Positions 34,572 to 46,457 of a DNA stretch of 64,000 bases are shown here, in pieces; within the stretch, counting starts at the first letter, position 1; every line of letters starts with the position of its first letter. The translations under genes were made by a program, and so were the position numbers. Where the stretch lies: positions 2,516,637-2,580,636 of the forward strand of contig NW_022985162.1 of NCBI RefSeq assembly GCF_010093535.1. Reading direction: 5' to 3'. The notes beneath the pieces are model-generated. The model searched no databases, was not told the DNA's origin, and saw only the letters and a list, made by a program, of their open reading frames with translations. The stretch comes from Lindgomyces ingoldianus. Taxonomy: Eukaryota > Ascomycota > Dothideomycetes > Pleosporales > Lindgomycetaceae.

Positions 34572-36870
34572 CTAACAAGCTGATGCGGCGACTTCTCCTG
34601 CTCTATCCGGTATCAAATCCTCGTCGGATCCCTCGATCTCCTGGCTCCTTTTCTTCCCGAAATTAGAGTCTAGGAGGACTAAAATGGTTGGATTTCCAGT
34701 ATATAGCTTTTCTAGCTTTTCTAAAACCTCAAAAGCAAACTATTGTCTCGGGGTGCCTGTATACTATTCGACTTTTGTTTTCGAAAGCTTGTACACAGGC
34801 GAGAATTGGGTGGTTTCTAGACACAGAACTTTATCCACATCGTTCGGTAGGGAACAGAATTTCATTCGGGATGTGGAGACTTGATATGTTAAGGGGGAAA
34901 AAAAAGGGGGGGGGGTTCGAGAAGGGAGCAGCAAGCCCGCATATTTGAAGAATCGTACTGATATTTGACATCTTCCAAAGAGATGAAGCTAGGGTATACT
35001 CTTCTGAAAATAATAGGTGGCCCTCAAGGCACGATTTTCCGTTCAACGTTTCAAATCTTTCTGGGTTATCGGTGCCCGGGTTTTTGTATGCAGGGTAACG
35101 TAGATCACAGGGCTGGCTTCAGGTGACTTGCACCGAGAGAACAGGTATATGTGAGCTCAAGAGGGTATATGTGCCCTTTCCTGCTCCTGGGGATTCTTGA
35201 CTTGTGAAACAAGCAATTTCGGAACCTGAGAAGCACGGCCGCATATGTCGGGGCCTGGAGCCTTAAAACCAGATATTCTCGTTAGACTCGCACTTAACGA
35301 GGGAATGGAGAACGGATGTTAGCGCTTAGCACTAGATGGTGACCAGCGTTTTGAAGATGATACTCACTACTAGAGTGAATATGCTCCTACGGAAGCCCAC
35401 GCTTTTGAAAGAATGTGGCTTGATTTCCCGGATCTCTACCCTATGCGTTTGCGAGAATCGGGATTTCTTGATGTCGTACAGCAATGACGAAATCTCTCGG
35501 ATAGGTGCCTCGAGGAGAAGGAGAAGAGATCTCGAGGACCCAAATAGCCTTTGTTTCCCAAAAAGGGGAGAGAAAAGAGCCACCAAACTTCCGACACCAT
35601 GATATTCTTTTGACAATGGATAGGGAGGCGAAGAAGTGAAGAGCAAGATAAGGATACGCGAAAGGTTTACAATATACGTTCTAGAAGAGGCCCGGCAAGG
35701 AGGAGCGGTGATACGAAAGCCCAAGGACTTGAAAAATTATGACGAGCAGAATGGAGTGATGATGAACTTGCCTGCGATGGGTCGTCAATATGTTGCTATT
35801 CCACAGCACTAATATCCTCCCAGAAATGCGTGGAGTAGAGTATGTGCGGATTTTGATCTTCACCTATCAAATCCCGTCATACAATTGTTAATTCTGCGGT
35901 TTTGCCCTCCCCGATAAGTATCTCAGCCGTTCTCATGAAGAAAAGCAGTAAAAACTCATACCCAGTCCGAGAGCTGGGAAATTGCACAGTGACGCATCAT
36001 CGATGAAGTCCATTTTCGGACACGTAGTGTCAACCTAGTTCGTTTTCTGTGAGGAATGCCCTAGCCGCCCTCATGAGAAGCAGGGGAGTTGAACTTTGTC
36101 CGATTGCTTGGGGAAGGCATAGCTAAGACACGGCAGTTCTCGAAATCATTTCAATCGTCCATAGGGGGAGAAAAATAGTCTATGATATGCCGACGAAAGA
36201 CTTTTAGTCATTCACGGAAGCGAGAGAGCTGGTCTATGGGCAGTCAGTCATTCCATTTTGATCATCCGCGCAGCTGAGAGTGTCGCGTATGCATTTTATT
36301 CGCCTATATATATTCTTCTGCTGTGCCTGGTAGGAGGTTGGCGTTTTGCCACTTGCAGCAAACAGGACCAATCCATGTAGGAAGGGAGAATTAAAGGAAC
36401 GAGTGAGGAATGCCTGCCTAGCGGTGGGCGCATTTCTGATGCTGTGGGTTCTCAGAGGGTGCCACAAGACAGGGAAGATTTGAAGCACACCTTTCAATCT
36501 TCAGGCAAGGAGAGAGATGCGATTCGTAAATTTTCTTGATGTTCTGTTCTAGAAATGAGCTAGACGGCTGCTGTGTAAAGAGCAACAAAAAGAGAAGGGG
36601 TATATGCATACAGGGAGGGCTTCATGGGAATTGGGGCGAGGAGTGCTATGTGACAGTCAGTGTAGGGCGTGGACGAATCTGAATATGGGAGATATGGAAG
36701 TACCTGTGAAAAAAAGGAGAAGGAGGAGCAGAATTGAACTTAGAATAAGGGTTGAAGAATATTGAGCTGTGGGGTGGTCCTCTTTGTACCACGACTGGCG
36801 ACTTCCTCAGTGAGTAGGAATGCTCACACAGTAGTTGCAAGACTAGGGCCGCCAGTGAGTGTATTGAACC
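34572..36870 (-). pseudogene. decayed multi-exon coding sequence, family not recognised
   Basis: Several minus-strand blocks read as protein in turn: about 36650-36840, 36420-36600, 36240-36450, 36010-36180, 35340-35530, 34930-35290 and 34572-34890. Examples are KCIRDTLSCADDQNG, RAFLTENELG, FIDDASLCNFPALGL, REISSLLYDIKKSRF, YKNPGTDNPERFETLNG, and LEKLYTGNPTILVLLDSNF near the C-terminus, which ends RAGEVAASAC-stop. Intron-like breaks separate some blocks, for example GTGAGT near 35369 with an acceptor near 35325. The copy is broken. In-frame stops lie at 34740-34742 (TAG), 34764-34766 (TAG), 35119-35121 (TGA) and 35263-35265 (TAA), and more occur upstream. A frameshift falls in the A/G homopolymer tract at 34893-34915. 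Each of those four stops is one C-to-T change from CAG, CAA or CGA, as repeat-induced point mutation would give. It could be a dead transposon-associated or duplicated gene. Its boundaries are approximate. Confidence 0.5.
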
Positions 36871-37275
36871 ATTACTATTATTGCAATTTCCGCACCCACT
36901 ACTTTAGATATCGTCCGTAGGCATCTACTAACTACCCTTGGAACCCATAAATATCACCACATGTGGATCGATCATGGCCTTCGAATGATGTCACAACTTC
37001 AATGGATTCCTACAATAGCATATTAGAAAACATTCTCGAGCTCTTAATGACATTCTATCTCCTATATCTCAGAATCTGTATTATCTCCGGGCTGATCAAA
37101 TTCAACATTCCGCCCCTTCCACTCCCTCCATCATCGGCATCAACTTTGAAATCGACATCGATGCCTATATTTTAGGACAGAGAAATGAAAGACTCTGAAG
37201 CACCATCATTCCCGCACTCCCATGCTTTCCAGTCCACTGCCTCCCATGCAGTGAGAAGGATGAGATGATTCAGAC
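36871..37275. other. intergenic region
   Basis: This AT-rich 400-base stretch lies between the decayed gene and the 3' end of the dienelactone hydrolase-family gene. I see nothing coding in it. Confidence 0.5.
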
Positions 37276-38428
37276 TTACGCACTACCTTTCACGTACTCG
37301 TCAAACCAATGCACAGCTTGGAGGAATGCTTGTTCTTTGGCGAATTTGATGCGACGATTACTGAGGTCAGCCTTGACAGCGAAGCCGTGGACGACATCAG
37401 AGAAGAGGTTGATTTGATATGGAATCTTCATGTTGAGCAGGATGTCTTCGGTTTCGCGGCGTTTGGCGGCTGGGAAAACCTGGTCGGTTTCTACAGACTT
37501 TCGTTAGCATGAGTACGACACCCAACCGTCATCTAGAATGGAGCCATTAAGAGGGCGAAGGCGAGAGCGAGTGAAGGAAAGGGGGCCACTGAATCGGGCA
37601 CTTTACCAGCAGCAGCAATACTCAACGGCCCCTCACACCCTTCTAACTCCTCCTTATCCACGAAACTTGGATGCGCCGTATACCCTGCGTCCAACTTCCC
37701 TTCTTTCAAAAACCTGCACACATACTTGCCCCCAAAGCAATACCCCACGCCTCCGATCTTCTTGCACCCCAACGACCCCCGCATCTCCTTCAACGTCGCC
37801 TCGAGAATCGGGTCGACGGTTGGAGCGAGATGGCTCTTTAGCCACTCAAAGATTTGGAAGCCTTCTGGGGGATTGAGCTTGACCGTGTCACCGTTGAAGA
37901 GATCAGGCATGACGACGAAATAGCCGTTGGCGGCGAATTGGTCGGCGATGCTGAGGAGTAGAGTATTGTTAGCTTGATCTAAAGGTTGAGAGGAATGAAT
38001 GGGGTATATACAGTTGTACGTTGATGAAATCCATGCCAATCACGTCCGTCATGAGGAGGATCGCATTGTGTGTGCTTTTGTCTTTGGGGTAGGAGAAGTA
38101 TACGCGGACTATGGCACACAGTATATATGAGTAAGTTCTTGCTAATACTGCATCTTATCACGTAAAGTAGAACAAGACAAGGAGGGGCGGGGGAAGGAAG
38201 GAATTTAGGGCAGGAATTGGCATCTTGTCGATGTTCCCTGCAACTCCAGCCAGAGGAGGCATAACAGATACGCTCTGCCCCGGACATGTTCTACTTTATG
38301 TGATAACATACTGTAGTGAGAATGCCGAGAGAAAACGAACAGTCATTGATTTTCTTAACTTCTCCTACTGCAGACCCTTCGTGCTTTACACCAATCGTGC
38401 AACATGCGCCTGGGGGGTGCGATGCCAT
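37276..38428 (-). CDS. dienelactone hydrolase-family alpha/beta hydrolase
   Basis: Exons 38341-38428, 38012-38108, 37607-37950 and 37276-37490 encode 247 residues, typical of the family. The N-terminus MASHPPGACCTIGVKHEG and the following GEVKKIN match fungal members. TDVIGMDF, ADQFAANGYFVVMPDLFNGD and the nucleophile loop GVGYCFGGKY follow. The catalytic triad is complete: Cys in GYCFGG, Asp in ETDQVFP and His in DVVHGFAVK. Such enzymes hydrolyse dienelactones or other cyclic esters in the cytosol; the substrate here is unknown. The first intron (38109-38340, 232 bases) is several times longer than its neighbours, has a weak GTTCGT donor, and contains an inverted repeat. The frame closes exactly across all four exons, which supports the model. 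Confidence 0.8.
38155..38306. repeat. imperfect inverted repeat in intron 1 of the hydrolase gene
   Basis: The 20-base arm at 38155-38174 (TTATCACGTAAAGTAGAACA) matches the reverse complement of 38287-38306 at 19 of 20 positions. The arms enclose 112 bases of G- and C-rich spacer. Matching continues weakly outside the arms. This could be a small MITE-like insertion or a hairpin in the pre-mRNA. No clear target-site duplication was identified by eye. Confidence 0.75.
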
Positions 38429-39422
38429 TGTGTTGTAATCTCTAGCTCAAGCTCAACTAAAAAGTGGTGGGGTTAGGATTCACGAGTATTGGGATTGATG
38501 GCAAGAAAAGATGTTCAGAATGTGGGTAGTTCTTCCACAATGATAGGAATAACTGTGTCTTAAATATTTCCTGAGAAGACACGCAATGCCGAGGGTGCCT
38601 GGGTTGCCCCACCAGGTGGCAGATTGATGCATCCGTGTTGGCCTGAGATATGCATGCACTTACAAGGACCGGGAAAGTCTGAGTATAAATTACAGTATGC
38701 TATCACATAACATGGAATACCTTTCTTTGCACATTTAATAAGTTAAAAGGCTTGCTGGAAGTAGGTAGATTGTTTATTAGGACGGAAATCTTGATTTCAA
38801 TTACCTTCATTCTTGTTCCACGTGAGGTGATAAAATATAGTATTTAAAGATAAAATACATGTTCAACAACACCCGAGCTCGGAGGATTTGGTCCGGGGAA
38901 GTGGGTTAGCTGTTCCGAGCAGATCGGCGGGTTCTATAAGTCGAGTCAGCTGTATATTTCCGTGGTGGAGGGCGTAATTGCGACTACGGTATCATCCTGC
39001 AGAAGATAACGCTAGGGTTAGTTACCAAAATGGGAAAGAGAGCCACCTTAATTCGGGTGAGAGATGGATTTACGCAGTGGGTAGAAAGAAAATATTTTGC
39101 AAGGCCCATATACACAGAGGCAATATGTGCAATGGACTGGAATTAGGATAGAGGGCATTTCGACGAAATAGGGAATGTCACCAGCTTTGTAGTGGTGAAA
39201 AGGGTTAACTCGTTAACGTATTGCTGGATTCAAGGTGATAGTTAACGGGATGCCATTTGAATTTGTAGCTCACATCTTTAAGCACTCTTCGTGCGACGTG
39301 TGTACATACCATATGCAATACTAGTGCAAAGATAGTGAGTAATTTAGTTATTTTTACCAGCAAGGCTATGATAGCCTCGGCGGTTGTACTAATAATCATC
39401 AGTGTAATGGGACCGCTGTTCT
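38429..39422. other. intergenic region
   Basis: About 1 kb lies between the start of the hydrolase gene and the 3' end of CWC25. It is AT-rich from 38700 to 38860, with a more GC-rich island at 38870-38990. No coding sequence or known element was recognised. The hydrolase promoter should lie just above 38429. Confidence 0.5.
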
Positions 39423-40586
39423 TTAATCATGTCGATAAGATGATTTCTTCACTTCCGTCCGATCTCGGCTCCGACTGCGACTATGCCGGTCCCGATGTGA
39501 CTTGCGTTCATGCCTTTTGTCACGACTCCGGCTCCGACTCTTGTGGTGATGCTTGTGCCTATCAGGGTTATCCTTCTCACGATGTCGACACTCCTGTCGG
39601 CCCACACCATCTAGGGAGAAATTTTCGAGTTCATCCTCCTCCCGCTTCTTCCGCTTCCCGTGTCTCTTCCTCCTATATTCCCTCTCTTCCGCCGCTCTCA
39701 GTTCGCGGAGCTCTTTCTCTCGCTCGTCAGCCCACTTCTTCTTGTCCTGCCGGGACTTCTTGAGCTGGACCTGAGCCATGTTCATGAAGGCTAAGGGATC
39801 GGTTGTTGAAATGCGGGCCTGTTCCCTCTCTTTGCGCCGTGGATCTTCGCGGCCCCAGACGTCTTTGCTCTCGAAGCCTGGATATTCAAGCGCTTTCTCG
39901 CTTGAGCCTGGATCATCCGTGGGTTTTGGGCCTGGGCCTGCTGCATACCAGGGCCGCTCGAGTCCGCCTTTACCAGCAGCATTGGAGAAGCGCATGGTGT
40001 ACTGGTCCTCGAACGACTGCTCCTTCTTCTTCTTTTCCTTCTCAGCCTCGGCGTTCTTCTCCCGCTTCCTGGCTTCTTTCAGGTCTATGGGAAATAGATT
40101 GATGTTGCCCGCGTGATCCGTCAGAGGGGCATCGCTGGCTGGCTTCCGTAGCCTCAAGACGGCGGCATCCCAGTCCTGCTTTGGAGCTGTGACGGTGCTA
40201 GCTAGCCGAATATCTCTATCCGTATCATCTTCGCCAGCCAGACGCCTGCGCTTCCGATCATGATCACCATCGCCTCGGCCTGATCTTCTCCCGCTCTTCT
40301 CATCTCTCTTTGTATCCTCCTCAGGTAACGGCGGGGGCGTCTGTCCTCGAAGGATAGCAGCTCGACGCTCGGCGTCCAGCTCCTGCATGCGCTGCTCATC
40401 GGCAGCGTCGCGGGCGGCTGCAGCAGCTTCGTCCGCCTTCACCTTCGCAATATTGGCGGGGTTGTACACGTTCCATGACTTCTTGCCAAGCAGATGACTT
40501 TTAATGTATCAGCAAATCGCATGAACAAGTATATTGAAAGCTTGGCGGCTACTTCACAGGAATCACGAGGGTACTCACAGAGGCAT
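39423..40586 (-). CDS. CWC25: pre-mRNA-splicing factor CWC25
   Basis: The gene starts with an 8-base exon (40579-40586, ATGCCTCT) and continues in 39423-40497, giving 360 residues. After splicing, the N-terminus reads MPLHLLGKKSWNVYNPANI, the conserved CIR/Cwc25 start. A long charged region with AVLRLRKPAS, FEDQYTMRFSNAAGKGGL and ERPWYA follows. The C-terminus is rich in Arg/Ser and Arg/His (SRSRSRDKR), typical of splicing proteins. CWC25 acts with Prp2 at the first catalytic step of the spliceosome in the nucleus. The tiny first exon makes the correct start easy to miss: the second exon alone would appear to begin at the later MYNPANI, since the plus-strand complement there reads as an alternative start. 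Confidence 0.88.
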
Positions 40587-41444
40587 GGCCGTGTCTAGTG
40601 GAGTGTTGAGGGTCGAGGAGGAGCTCTGGAGCTGAGGGTAGATCGACGCAGAAAAGAGAGCCTCATCGACGACGGTGCGAAATAGTGGTCTCACAGGGAA
40701 ACCTCATGCCCGCGCCGGAGGAAAAGACAACCACACCACAACCAGACAATCGATATGCCGGCAAGGATCTAGCTGCGGGACCGGTTTGGCTCGACCTGCA
40801 GAAGCCTGCATCACGGGCCGCGATCTGGCGCCTGCGTATCTGCGCCACAGAATCCTTGGATAGCATCTGTTTCGTGGTGTAACATCTCATGGCCAGCCTA
40901 CGGTAATCAAGTGCCCATTCTAGTCGGGCCTCCTCACTGCTTGTATCTATCCATATTAATTCACACACTGAGCATTGGTGGAATCGTCTGCAATTGTCGT
41001 GCGATTGTCAGCCCAGCTCAAGAAGACGCCAGCAGAACTCTTGCGCTTAACAACAGTCGTGGCCGCTCCAGCTGGGCTTCTTCGCGGCAGGAAACTCGAT
41101 TGCATCATCGGGGTGCGAACCATGCATGAGGACGGAGCTACCTGCCGCTGAAGAAGTGCAGTGTTTCGCAGTTTCAAGCCACAAACCCTCGTATCCTCCG
41201 CTCCCCTGCTGCATCTTGTTATCGCTCAGCTTCTCTGAGCTCTTGCTGGAGACAGAAGAGTTCCACCAACCGGGACGACAAACAAACTCGGTCCTGGGGA
41301 GATCGCGAGCTTTATATTAACTCTCTCTCGCTAGATTTCTCTGGGGCTTTCTTGGCTTTCGCGTGCTTGCGGAGCCGCATCCGACGTTTTTACATCCATC
41401 TTCCGTCTCCATCGCAAGCTGTACTCAGCTTTCCAGACGTCAAA
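40587..41444. promoter_or_regulatory. divergent promoter region (CWC25 / FlbE-like gene)
   Basis: These 858 bases separate two outward-transcribed genes. The stretch near 40675-40880 is CpG-rich and open in several frames, as promoters of housekeeping genes often are. The last 100 bases before 41445 are C/T-rich leader. No gene is called. Confidence 0.5.
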
Positions 41445-42294
41445 ATGCCTACCTGGCTCGTCCACGGCTTTCGCTGGCCGCGTCCTCTTATTCGAATCCA
41501 CATCATTCTGCAGAATCTCGACGATGCTGCTTCGGAATGGGTCATGGCGCCCGCAACCGCCTCTGCTCTCTCCGAAAACTTTCACTCGCTGTATCCTGAA
41601 ATGATGGCGAACCTCCCTTCCTTGCGCTTCATCGAACAGTACGATCCAAATGACTTGACCTCAAAGTCCCAGCCATTCGCCTACGTTTGCGATCAAGTCC
41701 ACGAAGTACAACTCGGTGTGGATGTGGATGAAGTACGAGGGAAAGGTGTCGCGAGTGATACCTGGGGCGCAGTGGTTGATTTGAGAGACAAGATTGCCCC
41801 AGGGGCGAAGGTGGCTTGGTTCGTGGTGGTCAATGGGGATGTGGAGCGATGGGCTCCCGCGCCTGTGGGGATTCTGGAAGGAAGTTCTAATGGAAGTCAA
41901 CTCAGCCCGGTTAGTGGAGGGAGTAGTGTTGCGAGGGAAGAGGTGGACGATGATAGTGACCAGGTAGGTTCAACCGACCTCCCTCTAGCTATCTTCTAAA
42001 TCTTTCCTAAGGAAGAAATGCATTGGCTAACTGACGTGGCAGACCAAGCGCCAATCAAAAGGTTTCAAGAAGTGGTTTGGAAGTACTAGGGCCAAGCGAT
42101 CTAAAAGGTAGGCAGAAACCGCTCAATCGTATCTACCCTTCTTACAGATACTGACATGAATCAGCTCTAAAGATCTAAGAAACGAACTACCTATCAGGTC
42201 CATCACCCAATCACCACCTCCTCCACGAAGCGTTCCCATCCCGAAGCCCGCAAATGGGAAAGCGCCCGTGCAGGCTGGTACAGTTGTTGATTAA
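41445..42294 (+). CDS. FlbE-like putative developmental regulator
   Basis: Exons 41445-41963, 42043-42107 and 42165-42294 encode 237 residues. The N-terminal 140 residues are strongly fungal-specific: MPTWLVHGFRWPRP, IHIILQNLDDAASEWVMAP, FIEQYDP and YVCDQVHEVQLGVDVDEVRG. As I recall, this matches FlbE of aspergilli, an upstream developmental activator that works with FlbD in conidiation. The middle is Ser- and Asp-rich. The C-terminus is basic then Pro-rich (SPPPPRSVPIPKP), ending TVVD. No DNA-binding domain is visible. The start is the first ATG of the open frame and is preceded by a pyrimidine-rich leader. The family is confident as a conserved fungal protein; the FlbE name is less so. Confidence 0.7.
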
Positions 42295-42947
42295 ATATGC
42301 AAAACATTTACCAGTTCTATGACTGGCTGTTCGATGTTCGGCCAGACTTTCACACCTGTATGAAGCATTTAGCGGGTGTTCTGGAACCCACCTTCTTTTC
42401 GGCGCAACATCACGGAGGAAAAGTGTATTTTCTTAGATTGTCCTGAAACGGGTTGTTCAAACCTTCGTGTGTTATATGATAGTATACTTGAGGCATTCTG
42501 GCTTTGCTATCGAAGTGGAAATGCGTTTGGAGGAGTCTTTTGCTCTTAGCTAGGTGTTGGGACTGTCCGAGAGGGTTAGTGTTTGTTCTAAGACTTTTTC
42601 AACACGGATTCTGCTTTTAGGCAAACGTGCTATTATGTAGAATCACCTAAAGCCTTCTTGACGACGATTGCGGAGTAATACCAGAAGGCATCTAGATACT
42701 TGTAATTTTCACGTGGTCACGTGATCCCATCACGCTGAGTCAGCGGTTTATTTCGTCTCGACATCCTCTCCGATACCTCTCCGCCTTCGTTCCAACAACA
42801 CGACCACACTACGACATATATATTCTTTGGGATCTCACAATTCTGTAGGGGATATATAAGTCCTACCGCAGAACCCTCGGTCCCTTGACCGCGCTCCATA
42901 ATCGTTGCTCTCTGACCGAAGTTAATCGCGAGGCATCAACCGTCAAT
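42295..42947. other. intergenic region upstream of PRP6
   Basis: This 653-base stretch has no gene. It holds the 3' flank of the FlbE-like gene and the PRP6 promoter, with a pair of CACGTG boxes and an AT-rich TATATA-like stretch near 42816-42858. Confidence 0.6.
42711..42724. promoter_or_regulatory. two adjacent CACGTG boxes
   Basis: CACGTG occurs at 42711-42716 and again at 42719-42724, separated by two bases and about 225 bases upstream of the PRP6 start. CACGTG is the core site for bHLH factors such as Cbf1. Close pairing suggests a real regulatory element, but which factor binds is unknown. Confidence 0.45.
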
Positions 42948-45849
42948 ATGAGTGTGAAGCGAGATTTCCTTTCTATGCCCGCGCCTGAGAACTATGTCGC
43001 AGGTCTCGGGCGTGGTGCGACTGGGTTCACGACCCGCAGCGACCTGGGACCTGCGCGAGAGGGACCTTCGGAGGAGCAGATGAAGGAGATGCTGGCTAAA
43101 CGCGCTGCACAGCTTGGCCAGGCCGCACCCTCCGCATATGGCGCAGTAGATAAGAAGGAAGAAGACGAGGACGAGGAGCGCTTCCAGGACCCAGACAACG
43201 AAGTTGGCCTGTTTTCCACGGGTCTGACCTTCGATGCCGAGGACGACGAGGCGGATCGCATCTACCAAGAGATTGACGAGAAGATGGACAAACGGCGGCG
43301 TGCTCGAAGGTTAGTTTCCCCCCATTTCATTTCCACACAGTCCCAGTATTCCTTCAATAGCGTCGTTCAAGTGTTCAACGTGTCCTTTGTGTCGAACAGA
43401 TACCGACCACATCCTACCGTATAGGGAAGCTCGCGAGAAGAAAGAACGTGACGAGTACGAGAAGAATAACCCAAAAATCCAATTGCAATTTGCCGACCTG
43501 AAACGAGCGCTCGGTAGCGTATCGGAAGATGAATGGGCCGCACTGCCAGAGGTTGGAGACATGACTGGCAAAGCAAAGCGAGCGCGTGAGGCACGTATGG
43601 CTGATCGCAAGTCTTATGCTGTCCCAGATAGTGTCATTGCCGCTGCACATCAACAAGGACAAATCGAAACGTCTATATCTGCTTCCGATGGAGACGGTAC
43701 TATGACGAACTTTGCTTCTATTGGTGCTGCGAACAAGTCTGCTCTTCAGGTGCGATTGGATGCTGCTTCAAAAATACCTGGTACTCAGTCGACTGTATCA
43801 GGCACCTCTACTTCGGTCGACCCACGAGGCTATATTACCGCTCTAGAGAAGAACCAGGCAGCAGGAGTAGAAGCTCCCGTTGAGGATATTAACCGAGCTC
43901 GAGTTCTACTCGAGTCAGCAGTCAAGACCAATATACATAACGGACCCGGTTATGTCGCTCTTTGCCGCCTCGAAGAACTTGCCGGCAAAGTCAATACCGC
44001 CAAAAGGGTCATTGCTCGGGGATGTGAATTGTGTCCAAAATCTATCGTCTGTTGGGAGGAGAACATCCGGATCAATCGCGATAACGTCCACAACGCCAAG
44101 ATCATTGCAGCCACGGCTATTAAGCAAAATCCCAAAGCAATCAAAATCTGGGAAGCCGCCATTGACCTGGAGCAGACCATGGCTGCTCGCAAGAAGGTCA
44201 CTCGGCAGGCTCTCGACCACAATCCTCAATCAGTCGAGCTGTGGAAGAGCCTAATCAATGATACCGAAGACCTGGAAAATGTCAGACTACTCTTCGCAAA
44301 GGCTGTCGACACTGTTCCTCTGTCCGAAGAATTGTGGATCTCATATGCTCGCGTCAGTGAGCCAGATCACGCACAGCAGATTCTAAACGCGGCACGCAAA
44401 GCAATCCCAACGAGCTGGGCCATCTGGGTCCAGGCCAGTAGGTTTCAGGAGCAACTTGGAAAGGTCGAGCTACTCGATCGGATTATGGACCGTGCTGCCA
44501 AAGCCTTGGCGAAAGAAAATGCAATGCCCAAGCGGGAAGAGTGGATCCACCAGGCGGAGGTATGCGAAGAAGAAGGCGCTATCGCAACAGCTGGTGCTAT
44601 TATCAAAGCAACAGTCGGGTGGGGTCTGGATGAGGATGACGAACGAAAGGATGTATGGTTGCAAGACTCAACTAACAGTATTGCACGAGGGAGGTATCAT
44701 ACAGCGAGAGCCATTCTAGCGCATCTTGTCAGCAATTTCCCTTTAAGCACAACTGTTTGGCACGCCGCCGCTGATCTAGAGAAACGCCATGGCTCTCCTG
44801 AGTCTCTATTGCCAATGTTAGAGCGCGCCGTGAATGCCTGCCCGAAATCCGAATCCCTGTGGCTCCTCTACGCCCGTGAGATGTGGGCAGCGGATAAACC
44901 GGCGGAAGCCCGGGAGGTTCTTGGACGATCTTTCGGACAGCTTCAGGGCAACGAGAACCTCTATACTCGTGCTGTTGACTTCGAAGTTGATGCAGGCGAT
45001 TACGACCAAGCTCGACGATTCCTCGAGATGGCTCGTGAAACTGCTGCAACGGACCGCATCTTCATGAAATCCGCGGCTTTGGAGCGTCAGCTGGGTAACC
45101 TTGACGCCGCCCTTGATCTTGTGAATCAAGGCCTGCAGACATGGCCTGGTGCCTGGAAGCTGCACGCTATGAAAGGCCAGATCTACGAATCAATGTCGAG
45201 GCTGAAAGAAGCTCAGGAGGCCTACTCGATCGGGACACGAGCCAGCCCAAAGGCCCCCGTCGTCTTCATCCTCCTCGCCCGTCTGCAAGAGCGACAAGGT
45301 GCCATTGTCAAGGCTAGATCGTCACTCGATCGAGGTCGTCAGCAAAACCCAAAGACACCGGAGCTTCTACTTGAAGCTGTTCGTCTAGAGCGACGTGCTA
45401 ATAACATCTCGGCAGCTCAAAAACTCATGGCTGTCGCACTCCAGGAATGCCCTACTTCTGGTCTCCTCTGGGCGGAGAAGATCATGCATCTCGAAAGCCG
45501 AACGCAACGGAAGCCACGTGCCTTGGAAGCTATCAAGAAAGTGGAAAATAATGCCCAGCTATTCGTTACGGTTGCCCGTCTTTTCTGGGCAGAGAGGAAA
45601 CTGGATAAAGCACACAATTGGTTCACGAAGGCTATTGTTCTAGATGCCGACTATGGTGATGGCTGGGTTTGGTACTACAAGTTCCTGGAAATGCATGGGA
45701 CTGAGGAGAAGAAGGCGGAGGTGGTTAATAAATGTGTCATGTCTGAGCCTAGGCATGGGGAGATTTGGCAGAGCGTTGCGAAGGATCCGAAGAATGCGCG
45801 GAAGCCGGTGGAGGAGATGCTGAAGATTGCGGTTGCAAAGGCGGAGTAG
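42948..45849 (+). CDS. PRP6: pre-mRNA-splicing factor Prp6/Prp1 (U4/U6.U5 tri-snRNP)
   Basis: Exons 42948-43309 and 43425-45849 encode 928 residues, normal for the family. The N-terminal PRP1 domain has FLSMPAPENYVAGLGRGATG, the acidic DEDEERFQDPDNEVGLF and the basic REAREKKERDEY. From about residue 280 to the end there are HAT/TPR-like helical repeats with recurring tryptophans and Pro-Lys junctions (NPKAIKIWEAA, CPKSESLWLLYA, NPKTPELLLEA). Prp6 bridges U5 and U4/U6 snRNPs in the nucleus. The intron lies after RRRAR and keeps the frame. Two CACGTG boxes lie upstream. Confidence 0.95.
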
Positions 45850-46457
45850 GTGAATGGTGGACAGGTCGGACAGCATTAACCTGGATAGAAGGGATGGGGG
45901 CGGGGACAGGGACGGGGTTGGTTTGAGGGAGACCCGAGGGGTGAAGATGAAAGCAAGAAAAGTGGCCACATTGGTAGCTTGAAGTTAATGATGCTCTCCT
46001 TAGATGCGAATACCATGTTCTCTCGGCTTTGTTTAGGGAGCGAGGGATGGGACGCTATGATATGACCGTATGAGAAGCGTGAATACGCAACAAATCAAAT
46101 GGCTGGACGACCTGTGGTATAGGAGAAATAAATTCAGGTTCTACTTCCCCTATGCACAATATATATTTGTTGCGATATTGTCCGATTGCACAATTTGAAG
46201 AATGAAGCGTTGTCGTGACCATGATTGCTAGCAGCCTGAGATGCCAGGCGATGATCACTGCGCAACGTCCGACCGGACCCTCCTCCCACCACCTTCCTCA
46301 TCAACACCTTGCACCAGAAGGCGAAATGCATCCATCCGCGACCCAAATCCATCTCAACTGACCCCAGCGACCCAATCCCCCAATTTTCTACCCCAGAAGC
46401 CTCTTCGATCGCCCGTCACTCGCCAGCGCGAATCGCCCTCCCCTCCCGCCGTCAACC
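45850..46457. other. intergenic region
   Basis: This 608-base stretch between PRP6 and HFI1, both on the plus strand, contains the PRP6 3' flank and the HFI1 promoter. The final 200 bases are C-rich leader. No gene was seen. Confidence 0.5.

Noticed and set aside
39000..39025. CTAGGGTTAG telomere-like motif
   Set aside because: A single short occurrence, not a repeat array.
40675..40882. Plus-strand 65-codon frame in the CWC25/FlbE-like promoter
   Set aside because: It is open in several frames, CpG-rich and lacks any recognisable family; more likely promoter composition.
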